64,000 nt of DNA from Lentzea sp. NBRC 105346. Lineage in GTDB: Bacteria; Actinomycetota; Actinomycetes; Mycobacteriales; Pseudonocardiaceae. A program made the position numbers and the translations under genes. The stretch covers positions 152,192-216,191 of the forward strand of contig NZ_BSTQ01000005.1 in NCBI RefSeq assembly GCF_030269605.1. The letters run 5' to 3'. Below, in pieces: positions 7,857-16,917 of the stretch. How positions within the stretch are numbered: the stretch's first letter is position 1; each line of letters starts with the position of its first letter. The notes beneath the pieces were generated by a model. The model was not told where the DNA came from. It saw nothing but the letters and a program-made list of their open reading frames with translations, and searched no databases.

Positions 7857-9020
7857 GTGAGCGAGACAGTCGGAGCAGCCAACGTCGGAGAGACGCTGAG
7901 AGAGTTCTGGGCGCACCGGCCGATCCGGCCCAAGCAGGGACGCAAGATCGGCGGAGTCGCCTTGGGTATCGCGCTGCGGTACCAGATCGACCCGGTGATC
8001 GTGCGGATCGCCTTCGTGGCCGCGGCCCTCACGGGTGGCGCGGGCATCCTCCTCTATGTGCTCGGGTGGTTGTGGCTGCCCGAGGAGGGCGACGAGGTGT
8101 CGCCCGCGGAAGCGTTGATCCACCGGGGGCACAGCTCGATGTCGGCGGGCCTGACCGTGCTCCTGGGACTGTTGGTGTTGCCGTCGGTCGGGTTCCTGAT
8201 CGGGGGCGGCTTCGAGGTCTTCGTGACGCTCGCGCTCGCCACGGCGGGGATCTACCTGCTGCAGAAGAACCGTGGGCACCTGGAGCCCGCCATCGCGGCC
8301 ACGGAGGTGCGGGTACCGCCCGCGCCCGGTGCACCCGCGTGGGATCCGCTCGGTGCCGCGCCCTTCGCGTGGGACCTGCCCGAGCCCTCGCCGCCGCCTC
8401 CGCCGCCCGCGCCCAAGCCGCCGAAGTCGCGGATCGGGCTGGTGGCGGTCGGGGTAGCGACGCTCGTGGTCGCCGGGTCGGTGATCGCCGGGACGTGGTC
8501 GGGCTGGTTCTCCGCGCAGCACATCGTCGGGCTGATCGTGGGCGTGCTCGGGCTCGGGCTGGTGGCGGGGGCGTTCGCCGGCGGGTCGCGGGGGCTGATC
8601 GCGCTGGTGATCCCGTTGTCGATCATCGGTTTCGCGATGACCACCGTCCACTTCGACGGGGATACGCGGTTCGGTGACATCAACGTCAAGCCCGCCGCCA
8701 TCTCGGACGTGCAGAGCCGCTACGAGACCAACGCCGGCACGGTGAACCTCGACCTGCGGGACCTGCCCAACTCGGGAGAGGTGAAGACGGCCATCGAGGT
8801 GGCGGTCGGTGAGGTCAACGTGCACGTGCCGAAGAACGCGGACGTGCGGCTGACCTGCTCGTCCAACGTGGCCGGCTCGCTCGACTGCCTCGGACAGCAG
8901 ACCGAGGGGCGCAACCCGCGGCTGGAAGTGAACAACGACGGAGCCGACGGGCCCGGTGGACTGAAGATCGAACTGGACGTCCACGCGAACGTCGGAGATG
9001 TGAAGGTGACCCGTGACTGA
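7857..9020 (+). CDS. PspC-domain membrane protein, LiaF-like
   Basis: 387 residues. A cytoplasmic N-terminus leads into a PspC domain (about 25-80, GRKIGGVALGIALRYQ). Further membrane helices, a Pro-rich linker (SPPPPPPAPKPPK) and more helices follow. The C-terminal domain (about 280-387) is rich in beta-type pattern such as GTVNLDLRDLPNSG and GEVNVHVPKNADVRL, like the LiaF/YvqF C-terminal domain. Proteins of this kind monitor the envelope and restrain the partner kinase. It is divergent from the PspC kinase, which supports a three-part sensing module. The GTG at 7857 is the first start that fits the family N-terminus. The next gene overlaps it by 8 bp. Confidence 0.85.
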   Translation: MSETVGAANVGETLREFWAHRPIRPKQGRKIGGVALGIALRYQIDPVIVRIAFVAAALTGGAGILLYVLGWLWLPEEGDEVSPAEALIHRGHSSMSAGLTVLLGLLVLPSVGFLIGGGFEVFVTLALATAGIYLLQKNRGHLEPAIAATEVRVPPAPGAPAWDPLGAAPFAWDLPEPSPPPPPPAPKPPKSRIGLVAVGVATLVVAGSVIAGTWSGWFSAQHIVGLIVGVLGLGLVAGAFAGGSRGLIALVIPLSIIGFAMTTVHFDGDTRFGDINVKPAAISDVQSRYETNAGTVNLDLRDLPNSGEVKTAIEVAVGEVNVHVPKNADVRLTCSSNVAGSLDCLGQQTEGRNPRLEVNNDGADGPGGLKIELDVHANVGDVKVTRD

Positions 9021-9204
9021 CAACGAGATCAAGCGCCCGGTGGACCTGATCGGGCTGCTGTTCGGGCTCGGGGCGCTGTTCGCGTCGGCGTTCATCCTCA
9101 CCGACGGGGCGTTCTCCTTCGACCCACGATGGGTGCTCGCCGGCCTCGCGATGGTGATCGGCCTGGGCCTGCTCGTGAACTCCACGCGCCGCCGCCGCAA
9201 GTAA
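9013..9204 (+). CDS. Small two-helix membrane protein
   Basis: 63 residues with two hydrophobic segments (about 13-30 and 40-57) and a basic C-terminus ending RRRRK. It starts at a GTG overlapping the end of the PspC/LiaF-like gene by 8 bp, so it is translationally coupled and probably belongs to the same envelope-stress module. I do not recognise a named family. A strong hairpin lies just after it. Confidence 0.7.
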   Translation: MTDNEIKRPVDLIGLLFGLGALFASAFILTDGAFSFDPRWVLAGLAMVIGLGLLVNSTRRRRK

Positions 9205-9213
9205 GGGGAAATG

Positions 9214-9264
9214 CCGTTAAGGCCACCTTCACTGCGCTCAACGCAGTGAAGGTGGCCTTAACGG
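9214..9264. terminator. Long perfect hairpin between convergent genes
   Basis: Two perfect 23-base arms (9214-9236 and 9242-9264) flank the loop CTCAA. It lies between the small membrane protein gene and the end of guaA, 2 bp from the guaA stop codon, so it can end transcription from both sides. There is no U-run. The arms carry the TTAAGGCCACCTTCA core. Confidence 0.85.
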
Positions 9265-9266
9265 TG

Positions 9267-10826
<1,560 letters not shown>

Positions 10827-10835
10827 CAGGCAAGG

Positions 10836-11522
10836 ATGTCAGATGTGGAGCGGGAACTGCTGCCCGGTGGGGGGCTCAACCAGGTATATCGGGTCGGTGA
10901 CAGCGTGCACCGGCCGGTCGCGGTGTGGACGCCGCGCGTGCACGAGTTGTTGCGGCACTTGGCACCGTTGGGTTTCGTGCCCAGGGTGCACGGGTTTGCC
11001 GACGGGCACGAGGTGCTGTCGTTCGTCGAGGGTGAAGTTGGCCACCCGCCCCTCGCCGAGCACCTCAGAGGCGAGGACACGCTGGTCGCGGCCGCTCGGT
11101 TGCTCAGGCGGATGCACGACGCGTCGGTCCCGCTCGTCGACCGGGACGGCTGGCAGTTCGAGCGGCGCGAACCGGCCGAGGTGATCTGCCACGGCGACTT
11201 CGCGTCCTACAACGTGGTGTTCGCCGAGGGAATGCCCGTCGGGGTCATCGACTTCGACACCGCGCACCCCGGTCCGCGCTGGTGGGACATCGGCTGGGCG
11301 GTGATCAGCTTCGCCCTGGAATGGGAACGGCCGGATCGCGCCGAGCTGTTCTGCGACGCGTACGGGTTCCCAAAAGACCAGCTCAAGGACGCCGTCCTCG
11401 CCCGGCTGGACGACATGCTGCGGCTGATCCGCCAGCACCCGGCGTTCCACCGGCAACGCGCCGAACGGCACGACGAGCATTACCTGCGCCTCGTTGATTA
11501 CACCAAGGCCAACCTGGCCTAA
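10836..11522 (+). CDS. Aminoglycoside phosphotransferase-family kinase
   Basis: 228 residues, APH/choline-kinase fold. The catalytic loop is [14 protein letters not shown] (HGDxxxxN) and the metal-binding segment is [18 protein letters not shown] (DxD), both intact. The N-terminal nucleotide-binding part is short, beginning [13 protein letters not shown]. Substrates of this family vary widely (antibiotics, choline, sugars, amino acids), so drug resistance should not be assumed. The ATG at 10836 lies 9 bp from the divergent guaA start, leaving almost no intergenic promoter. GTG 10845 is an alternative start. The following aldehyde dehydrogenase gene begins 10 bp after this gene. Confidence 0.85.
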   Translation: MSDVERELLPGGGLNQVYRVGDSVHRPVAVWTPRVHELLRHLAPLGFVPRVHGFADGHEVLSFVEGEVGHPPLAEHLRGEDTLVAAARLLRRMHDASVPLVDRDGWQFERREPAEVICHGDFASYNVVFAEGMPVGVIDFDTAHPGPRWWDIGWAVISFALEWERPDRAELFCDAYGFPKDQLKDAVLARLDDMLRLIRQHPAFHRQRAERHDEHYLRLVDYTKANLA

Positions 11523-11532
11523 CGTGGACGAC

Positions 11533-12978
11533 ATGGACGCGTTCACCCCGCAGCCCAGGCCGTGCTGGATCGCCGGCCGCCCTGAGCAGGGCGAGCAGGC
11601 ACTGGCGGTGCACCACCCGTACGACGGGACCGAGGTCGCCTCGGTCGCTGTGCCCGGCCCCGACCAGGTCGAGCGCGCGATCGCGGCCGCGGCCGCCGTG
11701 GCGAAGGAGTTCCGCCGCACACCGGCGCACGTCAGAGCGGAGGCGTTGCTGCACGTCTCGCGCACGCTGCAGGAGCGGGCCGAGGAGATCGCCGAGACGA
11801 TCACCGCGGAGAACGGCAAGCCGCTGAAGTGGGCCGAGATCGAGGTCACCCGCGCGGTGAACACGTTCCGCTTCGCCGCCGAGGAGGCGCGGCGGTTCAC
11901 CGGTGGGCTGCAGCGGCTGGACACCGACAAGAACGGCGAAGGGCGCATGGCCGTCGTGCGGCACGTACCGCGCGGACCGGTGCTCGCGGTGGCGCCGTTC
12001 AACTTCCCGCTGAACCTGGTGGCGCACAAGGTCGCGCCCGCGTTGGCGGTCGGTGCGCCGGTGGTCGTGAAGCCCGCGTCGGCGACGCCGCTGTCCGCGT
12101 TGCTGCTGGGCGAGATCCTCGCCGAGACGGACCTGCCGCTCGGCGCGTTCTCCGTGCTTCCCGTGCGCGGCAAGGACATGGACGCTCTCGTGAAGGACCC
12201 GCGACTGCCCGTGATCTCGTTCACCGGGTCGACGACGGTCGGCTGGTCGATCATGGACTCCGCGCCGCGCAAGCACGTCGTGATGGAGCTGGGCAGCAAC
12301 AGCGCGGCGATCATCTGTCCTGATTGGACGGATCTCGACTTCGCGGCTTCGCGCATCGCGACGTTCGGCAACTACCAGGGCGGCCAGTCGTGCATCGCGG
12401 TGCAACGCGTGATCGTCGACGCGTCCGTCGCGGATTCCTTTGTCCCGAAACTGGTTTCGGCGGTGTCCGCGCTGCGCACCGGTGACCCGCACGATCCCGA
12501 CGTCGAGGTCGGGCCGCTGATCGACGAGGACAACGCGCGCCGCGTCGAGGAGTGGGTCAACGCGGCGGTCGACGCCGGTGCGTCGGTGCTGACCGGCGGC
12601 AAGCGGATCGGGACGTCCGTCGAGCCGACCGTGCTGCGCGACGTGCCGTCCGACGCCAAGGTGTGGCGCGACGAGATGTTCGGGCCGGTGCTCGTGGTGT
12701 CGGTCGTGAACGATGTCGCGGAGGCGTTCGCGCAGGCCAACGACACGTCGTACGGCCTGCAGGCGGGCGTGTTCACGCGGGACGTCCAAGTCGCCTTCGA
12801 CGCGGCCGCCGAGCTGGAGGTCGGCGGCGTGATCATCGGCGACGTGCCGTCGTACCGCGCGGACCAGATGCCCTACGGCGGCGTGAAGAGCTCCGGCACC
12901 GGCCGTGAGGGCGTGCGGTCCGCGATGGAGGACTTCACCGAGGAGCGCGTCACCGTGCTCACCGGCATCCAGCTATGA
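11533..12978 (+). CDS. NAD(P)-dependent aldehyde dehydrogenase
   Basis: About 481 residues, full-length ALDH superfamily. Visible blocks are the cofactor-binding VAPFNFPLNLVAHKVAPAL, the SFTGSTTVG turn, the general-base Glu in MELGSNSAAI, and the catalytic Cys in GGQSCIAVQRV. It oxidises an aldehyde to an acid; closest in feel to the lactaldehyde/phosphonoacetaldehyde-type class, though the substrate is not predictable. The ATG at 11533 is preferred; GTG 11524 is an in-frame alternative. It ends 7 bp from the convergent FAD monooxygenase gene. Proximity to three oxidative genes suggests a shared catabolic role. Confidence 0.93.
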   Translation: MDAFTPQPRPCWIAGRPEQGEQALAVHHPYDGTEVASVAVPGPDQVERAIAAAAAVAKEFRRTPAHVRAEALLHVSRTLQERAEEIAETITAENGKPLKWAEIEVTRAVNTFRFAAEEARRFTGGLQRLDTDKNGEGRMAVVRHVPRGPVLAVAPFNFPLNLVAHKVAPALAVGAPVVVKPASATPLSALLLGEILAETDLPLGAFSVLPVRGKDMDALVKDPRLPVISFTGSTTVGWSIMDSAPRKHVVMELGSNSAAIICPDWTDLDFAASRIATFGNYQGGQSCIAVQRVIVDASVADSFVPKLVSAVSALRTGDPHDPDVEVGPLIDEDNARRVEEWVNAAVDAGASVLTGGKRIGTSVEPTVLRDVPSDAKVWRDEMFGPVLVVSVVNDVAEAFAQANDTSYGLQAGVFTRDVQVAFDAAAELEVGGVIIGDVPSYRADQMPYGGVKSSGTGREGVRSAMEDFTEERVTVLTGIQL

Positions 12979-12985
12979 AACACAG

Positions 12986-14239
12986 TCAGCTGTGGCCGAG
13001 CGCTCGTCGCAGTACTTCGTCCGTGGCGGCCCCGGCAACGTGGCCGTCCGGACGGATCCACCTGCCCTCGTGCTGCTGAAATCCAGGTCCGTACGTCCGG
13101 CTCTCGGGCAGCAGTTCGCCGCCTTCGGTGGTGAGCGGTGAGTCGGTGTAGGCGAACGGCGTGAACAGCTTGCCCGAGTCGATGCCCTCACCGGTCTCGA
13201 GTGCGCGTTCCCGGTGTTCTCGCTCCTCCGGCGTCTGCGGCACGAGGAACTTCATCGTCGTGCCCGTGATGCGCAGGTTCTCGTCGGCCGCCGCACCGCG
13301 TTCGATCTCGTAGCTGGGCAACAGGTTCGGGCCCGCCTCGCCCCGGCGGTCGAACGCGATCTTCCACGCGGCGTTGTCGGCGTCGCAGATGCCGGAGTTC
13401 AGCCCGCGCGCGCCGAACGGGCTCATGACGTGGGCCGCGTCGCCCGCGAGCAGGATCCCGCCGACCCGCAGTTTCGAGGCTTTGCGCTGGTGGAACCGGT
13501 AGGTGGACTGCCAGACGATCTCGTACTGCTTTTCCCCGACGATCGCGCGGATGCGGTCCTCGGTGAGCTCGGCGTCCCCGGCGACCTGCCAGTCGATGCG
13601 CCACACGCCGTGCGGCTGGGGGTGCACGAGCACCTGGCGGCCGGGGTTCCACGGCGGGTCGAAGTAGAAGCGGCGTTCGGGCGTCTCGAAGCCGAGGTCG
13701 ACCCGGATGTCCGCGATGATGAACCGGTCGTCGAACGAGTAGCCGTCGAAGCTCAGGCCGAGCAGCTTGCGGACCGTCGAGTGCACGCCGTCGGCCGCGA
13801 TGCAGTGGGTGCCGCGGATGCCGTTCGCCTCCACCCCGTCCTCGTCCTGCGTGATGGACGTCAGGGCTTCGCCGTAGCGGAGCTCGATGAGCGGTTCCTT
13901 GCCGACTCGCTCCTCGAGGAGGCGTTCGACCTCCGTCTGCGGGGTGTTGACGAACGGCGGGAAGCCCTTCGCCTCGGGGAACGTGATGGTCAGGACCTGC
14001 CGGTCGCGGTGGTAGGTGCGGCCCGTGTACCAGGTGACACCCGCGTCGGCGACGTTCTGGCCCACGCCCACGCGTTCGAGGATCTCCAGCACGTCCCGTT
14101 GCACACAGATCGAACGGCTGCCGACGGCGGTCCGCCGTTCCGTGGCCTCCAGGACGACGCTCGGGACACCCGCGCGGGCCAGCAGAAGGGCGGCGGTGAG
14201 GCCGACCGGACCGGCACCGACCACGAGGACCGGCGTCAC
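12986..14239 (-). CDS. FAD-dependent aromatic-ring monooxygenase (FAD_binding_3 family)
   Basis: 417 residues. The N-terminal dinucleotide fold is VLVVGAGPVGLTAALLLARAG. The second FAD motif is LAGDAAHVMSPFGARGLNSG (GD...P). An RSICVQRDVLE segment is typical of the PheA/TfdB/MhpA hydroxylases. It lacks the extra thioredoxin-like C-terminal domain of phenol hydroxylase and is at the short end for the class. The likely reaction is NAD(P)H-dependent hydroxylation of an aromatic compound. The GTG start overlaps the preceding MBL gene by 4 bp (GTGA), and that gene follows a choD-like gene by 12 bp, giving a three-gene operon read leftward. Confidence 0.88.
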   Translation of the reverse strand: MTPVLVVGAGPVGLTAALLLARAGVPSVVLEATERRTAVGSRSICVQRDVLEILERVGVGQNVADAGVTWYTGRTYHRDRQVLTITFPEAKGFPPFVNTPQTEVERLLEERVGKEPLIELRYGEALTSITQDEDGVEANGIRGTHCIAADGVHSTVRKLLGLSFDGYSFDDRFIIADIRVDLGFETPERRFYFDPPWNPGRQVLVHPQPHGVWRIDWQVAGDAELTEDRIRAIVGEKQYEIVWQSTYRFHQRKASKLRVGGILLAGDAAHVMSPFGARGLNSGICDADNAAWKIAFDRRGEAGPNLLPSYEIERGAAADENLRITGTTMKFLVPQTPEEREHRERALETGEGIDSGKLFTPFAYTDSPLTTEGGELLPESRTYGPGFQQHEGRWIRPDGHVAGAATDEVLRRALGHS

Positions 14240-15195
14240 TGCAACGCGTCCCAGACGGCACGGTCGCGTTCGGCGGTCCAGATCTCCGGCCAGTCCACGC
14301 CGTCGCACTCGTCCCAGTAGCGCTTCACGTCGAACGGCAGGCAGTGCTCGAAGATCGGCCACCGCCCGTAGCGCGGCTCCAGGGCCCGGTGCGCGGCCTG
14401 GAACGCCTGCTTCAGCGTGCCGCCCTCGGCGTGCACGGTGCCGACCGTGCGGCGCAGCTCGTCGAGGAAGTGCCGCGACTGCGTGATCGCCGCATCCACC
14501 TCACTACGGTCGCGCGCCACGGCTCCGCGGCCACCGACCAGCACCTCGGCGCCCAGCGCCGCCACGTTGTCCAAAGTGGACGTGGCCCAGTCGTTGTGGA
14601 ACGCGTCGCCGGTGTACAGCGCGGCCTGCGACTCGACGAGGTCGCCCGCGAAGAGAATCCGTTGCTGCGGCAGCCACGCCACGATGTCGCCGGCCGTATG
14701 CCCACGCCCGAGGTGCAGCAGCTCCAGGTCACCCCGTGAGCCGCCGAGCGGGATGGTCAGCCGGTCCGAGAACGTCAGCGTCGGCCACGTGAGGCCGGGG
14801 ATCGAATCCGGTTCCTCGAAGAGGCGCGGCATGCGGCCGTACTCGCTCTCCCAGTCCTGCCTGCCGCGTTCGGCGATCAGCGCGCGGGTCATGTCGTGCG
14901 CGACGATCTCCTGCGCGTCGAACGCGCTCGCGCCCAGCGTGCGAACCGCGTGGTAGTGGCTGAGCACGAGGTGGCGGACTGGTTTGCCGGTGTGCCGTCG
15001 CAGGATTTTCAGCCACCGGCGCGCGGCGACGGGTGTCGCGCGGGCTTCGAAGCAGACGAGGAAGTCCTCGCCTTCGATCGCACCGACGTTGGGGTCGCCC
15101 TCGGCCGTCAGGGTGTAGACGCCGGGGGCGAGCTCGAGAAAGACCTCGTCCTTGGGGGTGAGGTCGGCACTGGACGCGAACGGCTTGGTGGCCAT
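14236..15195 (-). CDS. Metallo-beta-lactamase-fold protein with altered metal motif
   Basis: 319 residues. The MBL fold is supported by LVLSHYHAVRTLGASAF at the first metal motif, by GRGHTAGDIVAWL (third His) and by LFAGDLVES (bridging Asp). The usual HxHxDH reads HYHAVR, so the Asp and His that complete the second metal site are replaced. It may use one metal or a different chemistry. It sits between a GMC oxidoreductase and an FAD monooxygenase with tight spacing, so its substrate is probably an intermediate of the same pathway. Confidence 0.83.
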   Translation of the reverse strand: MATKPFASSADLTPKDEVFLELAPGVYTLTAEGDPNVGAIEGEDFLVCFEARATPVAARRWLKILRRHTGKPVRHLVLSHYHAVRTLGASAFDAQEIVAHDMTRALIAERGRQDWESEYGRMPRLFEEPDSIPGLTWPTLTFSDRLTIPLGGSRGDLELLHLGRGHTAGDIVAWLPQQRILFAGDLVESQAALYTGDAFHNDWATSTLDNVAALGAEVLVGGRGAVARDRSEVDAAITQSRHFLDELRRTVGTVHAEGGTLKQAFQAAHRALEPRYGRWPIFEHCLPFDVKRYWDECDGVDWPEIWTAERDRAVWDALQ

Positions 15196-15207
15196 GCCTC
15201 CACCGTG

Positions 15208-16884
15208 TCAGGACACCTTCACGACCGGCAACCGCAATGCGGCTGGTGCTTCGGCGGGCACGGCCGGGTGATGTGGTTTCGTCGGGTTGACCTGCCGGTA
15301 GGGCTGATCCTGCGCAGGCCTCGGGTCCGCTTCCCCCTTGTTCGGCCACAGCGAGAACGCCCGTTCGGCCTGCGCGGTGATCGTCAGCGACGGGTTCACG
15401 CCGAGGTTCGCACTGATGGCCGCACCGTCCACAACGGACAGTCCGGGATAGTTGAACACGCGGTGGTACGGGTCGATGACGCCGTTCTCGGGATTTGCGG
15501 CGATCGCGCAGCCACCGATGAAGTGCGCGGTCAACGGGATGTTGAACAGCTCGCCCCACGTCCCGCCCGCCATGCCGTCGATGTGCTTGGCGGCCAGCAG
15601 GTTCGCCTCGTGTCCCGCCGGGATGAACGCCGGGTTCGGCTCGCCGTGGCCCTGTTTCGAGGTGAGCTTGCCTTTTTTCAGGAACGTGGTGATCGAGTTG
15701 TCCAGGCTCTGCATCACCAGCAGGATCACTGTGCGCTCGCTCCACCGGTGCACGCTGAGCAGCCTGGCCAGCCGCAGCGGGTGCTTGATCGCCTCCTTGA
15801 TGAACTGCAGCCACCGCGGCGTGCTCGCGGCGCCGTCGGTCGCCAGGGTCTGCAGCAGTCCCATGGCGTTGCTGCCCTTGCCGTACCGGACGGGCTCGAT
15901 GTGCGTGATCTCGTCGGGGTGGATCGACGACGTGATCGCAACACCCTTGCTGAAGTCCCGCTCGGGATCCACGCTGAACCGGCCCGCACCGATGATCGAC
16001 TCGGAGTTCGTGCGGGTCAGCTCGCCCAGCTTGGCCGAGAGTTTCGGCAGGGTCGTCATTCTGGCCCGGTGCAGCAGCTGCTGCGTGCCCCACGTGCCCG
16101 CGGCGAGCACGACGTGGTTCGCGGTGAAGGTGTGCGTCTTGCGGCCGCCGGTCTTCTTCGTCTCGATGGTCCAGGTGTCGTCGTTCTGCGAGAGCCCGGT
16201 GACCGTGGTGAGCGGGAAGACCTGCGCGCCGTTGCGTTCGGCCAGGTAGAGGTAGTTCTTGACCAGTGTGTTCTTGGCGCCGACCCGGCAGCCCGACATG
16301 CACGCGCCGCACTCCGTGCACCCCGTGCGCGTGGGTCCCGCGCCGCCGAAGTACGGGTCTTTGGCGGGCTTGCCCGGTTCGCCGAAGAACACCCCGACCG
16401 GCGTCGGGTGGTAGGTGTCCTCGACGCCCATGTCCGCCGCGACCTTCTGCATGACGAGGTCGCTAGGGGTCGTCGTCGGGTTCGTGACCACGCCGAGCAT
16501 GCGGCTCGCCTGGTCGTAGAACGGGGCGAGCTCGGCCTCCCAGTCCGTGATGTCCGCCCACTGCCGATCCTGGTAGAACGGCTTGAGCGGCCGGTACAGG
16601 GTGTTGGCGTACACGAGGCTGCCGCCGCCGACGCCCGCGCCGGCGAGCACCATGACGTTGCGCAGCAGATGGATGCGCTGGATGCCGAAGCACTTCAGGG
16701 CGGGCGCCCACAGGTACTTGCGCAGGTTCCACGATGTCTTGGCGAACTCGTCGTCGGCGAACCGGCGACCGGCCTCGAGCACCGCGACCTTGTAGCCCTT
16801 CTCGGTCAGGCGCAGCGCGGCGACGCTGCCGCCGAAGCCGGAGCCGACGACCACGACGTCGAAGTTACTCGCGAGTTCACCCAT
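15208..16884 (-). CDS. choD: GMC-family oxidoreductase, ChoD-like
   Basis: 558 residues. FAD-binding N-terminus VVVGSGFGGSVAALRLTEKG and the second FAD signature GAGVGGGSLVYANTLY are intact. A Cys-rich loop, TGCTECGACMSGC, looks able to bind an Fe-S cluster or form disulfides. The C-terminal block is DGAAISANLGVNPSLTITAQ. From memory this matches M. tuberculosis ChoD (Rv3409c) closely along its length, and the location next to guaB3 is the same. ChoD was named as a cholesterol oxidase, but its true substrate is debated; here it may oxidise a sterol or another alcohol. It is probably the first gene of an operon with the MBL and monooxygenase genes. Confidence 0.9.
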   Translation of the reverse strand: MGELASNFDVVVVGSGFGGSVAALRLTEKGYKVAVLEAGRRFADDEFAKTSWNLRKYLWAPALKCFGIQRIHLLRNVMVLAGAGVGGGSLVYANTLYRPLKPFYQDRQWADITDWEAELAPFYDQASRMLGVVTNPTTTPSDLVMQKVAADMGVEDTYHPTPVGVFFGEPGKPAKDPYFGGAGPTRTGCTECGACMSGCRVGAKNTLVKNYLYLAERNGAQVFPLTTVTGLSQNDDTWTIETKKTGGRKTHTFTANHVVLAAGTWGTQQLLHRARMTTLPKLSAKLGELTRTNSESIIGAGRFSVDPERDFSKGVAITSSIHPDEITHIEPVRYGKGSNAMGLLQTLATDGAASTPRWLQFIKEAIKHPLRLARLLSVHRWSERTVILLVMQSLDNSITTFLKKGKLTSKQGHGEPNPAFIPAGHEANLLAAKHIDGMAGGTWGELFNIPLTAHFIGGCAIAANPENGVIDPYHRVFNYPGLSVVDGAAISANLGVNPSLTITAQAERAFSLWPNKGEADPRPAQDQPYRQVNPTKPHHPAVPAEAPAALRLPVVKVS

Positions 16885-16917
16885 GACTCGCAGAGTATGC
16901 GTTACTTCCGGTAACGC

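Noticed and set aside
10836..11522. Aminoglycoside-resistance gene
   Set aside because: The APH fold is shared by many metabolic kinases. No subclass-specific motif supports antibiotic inactivation, so only a family-level call is given.
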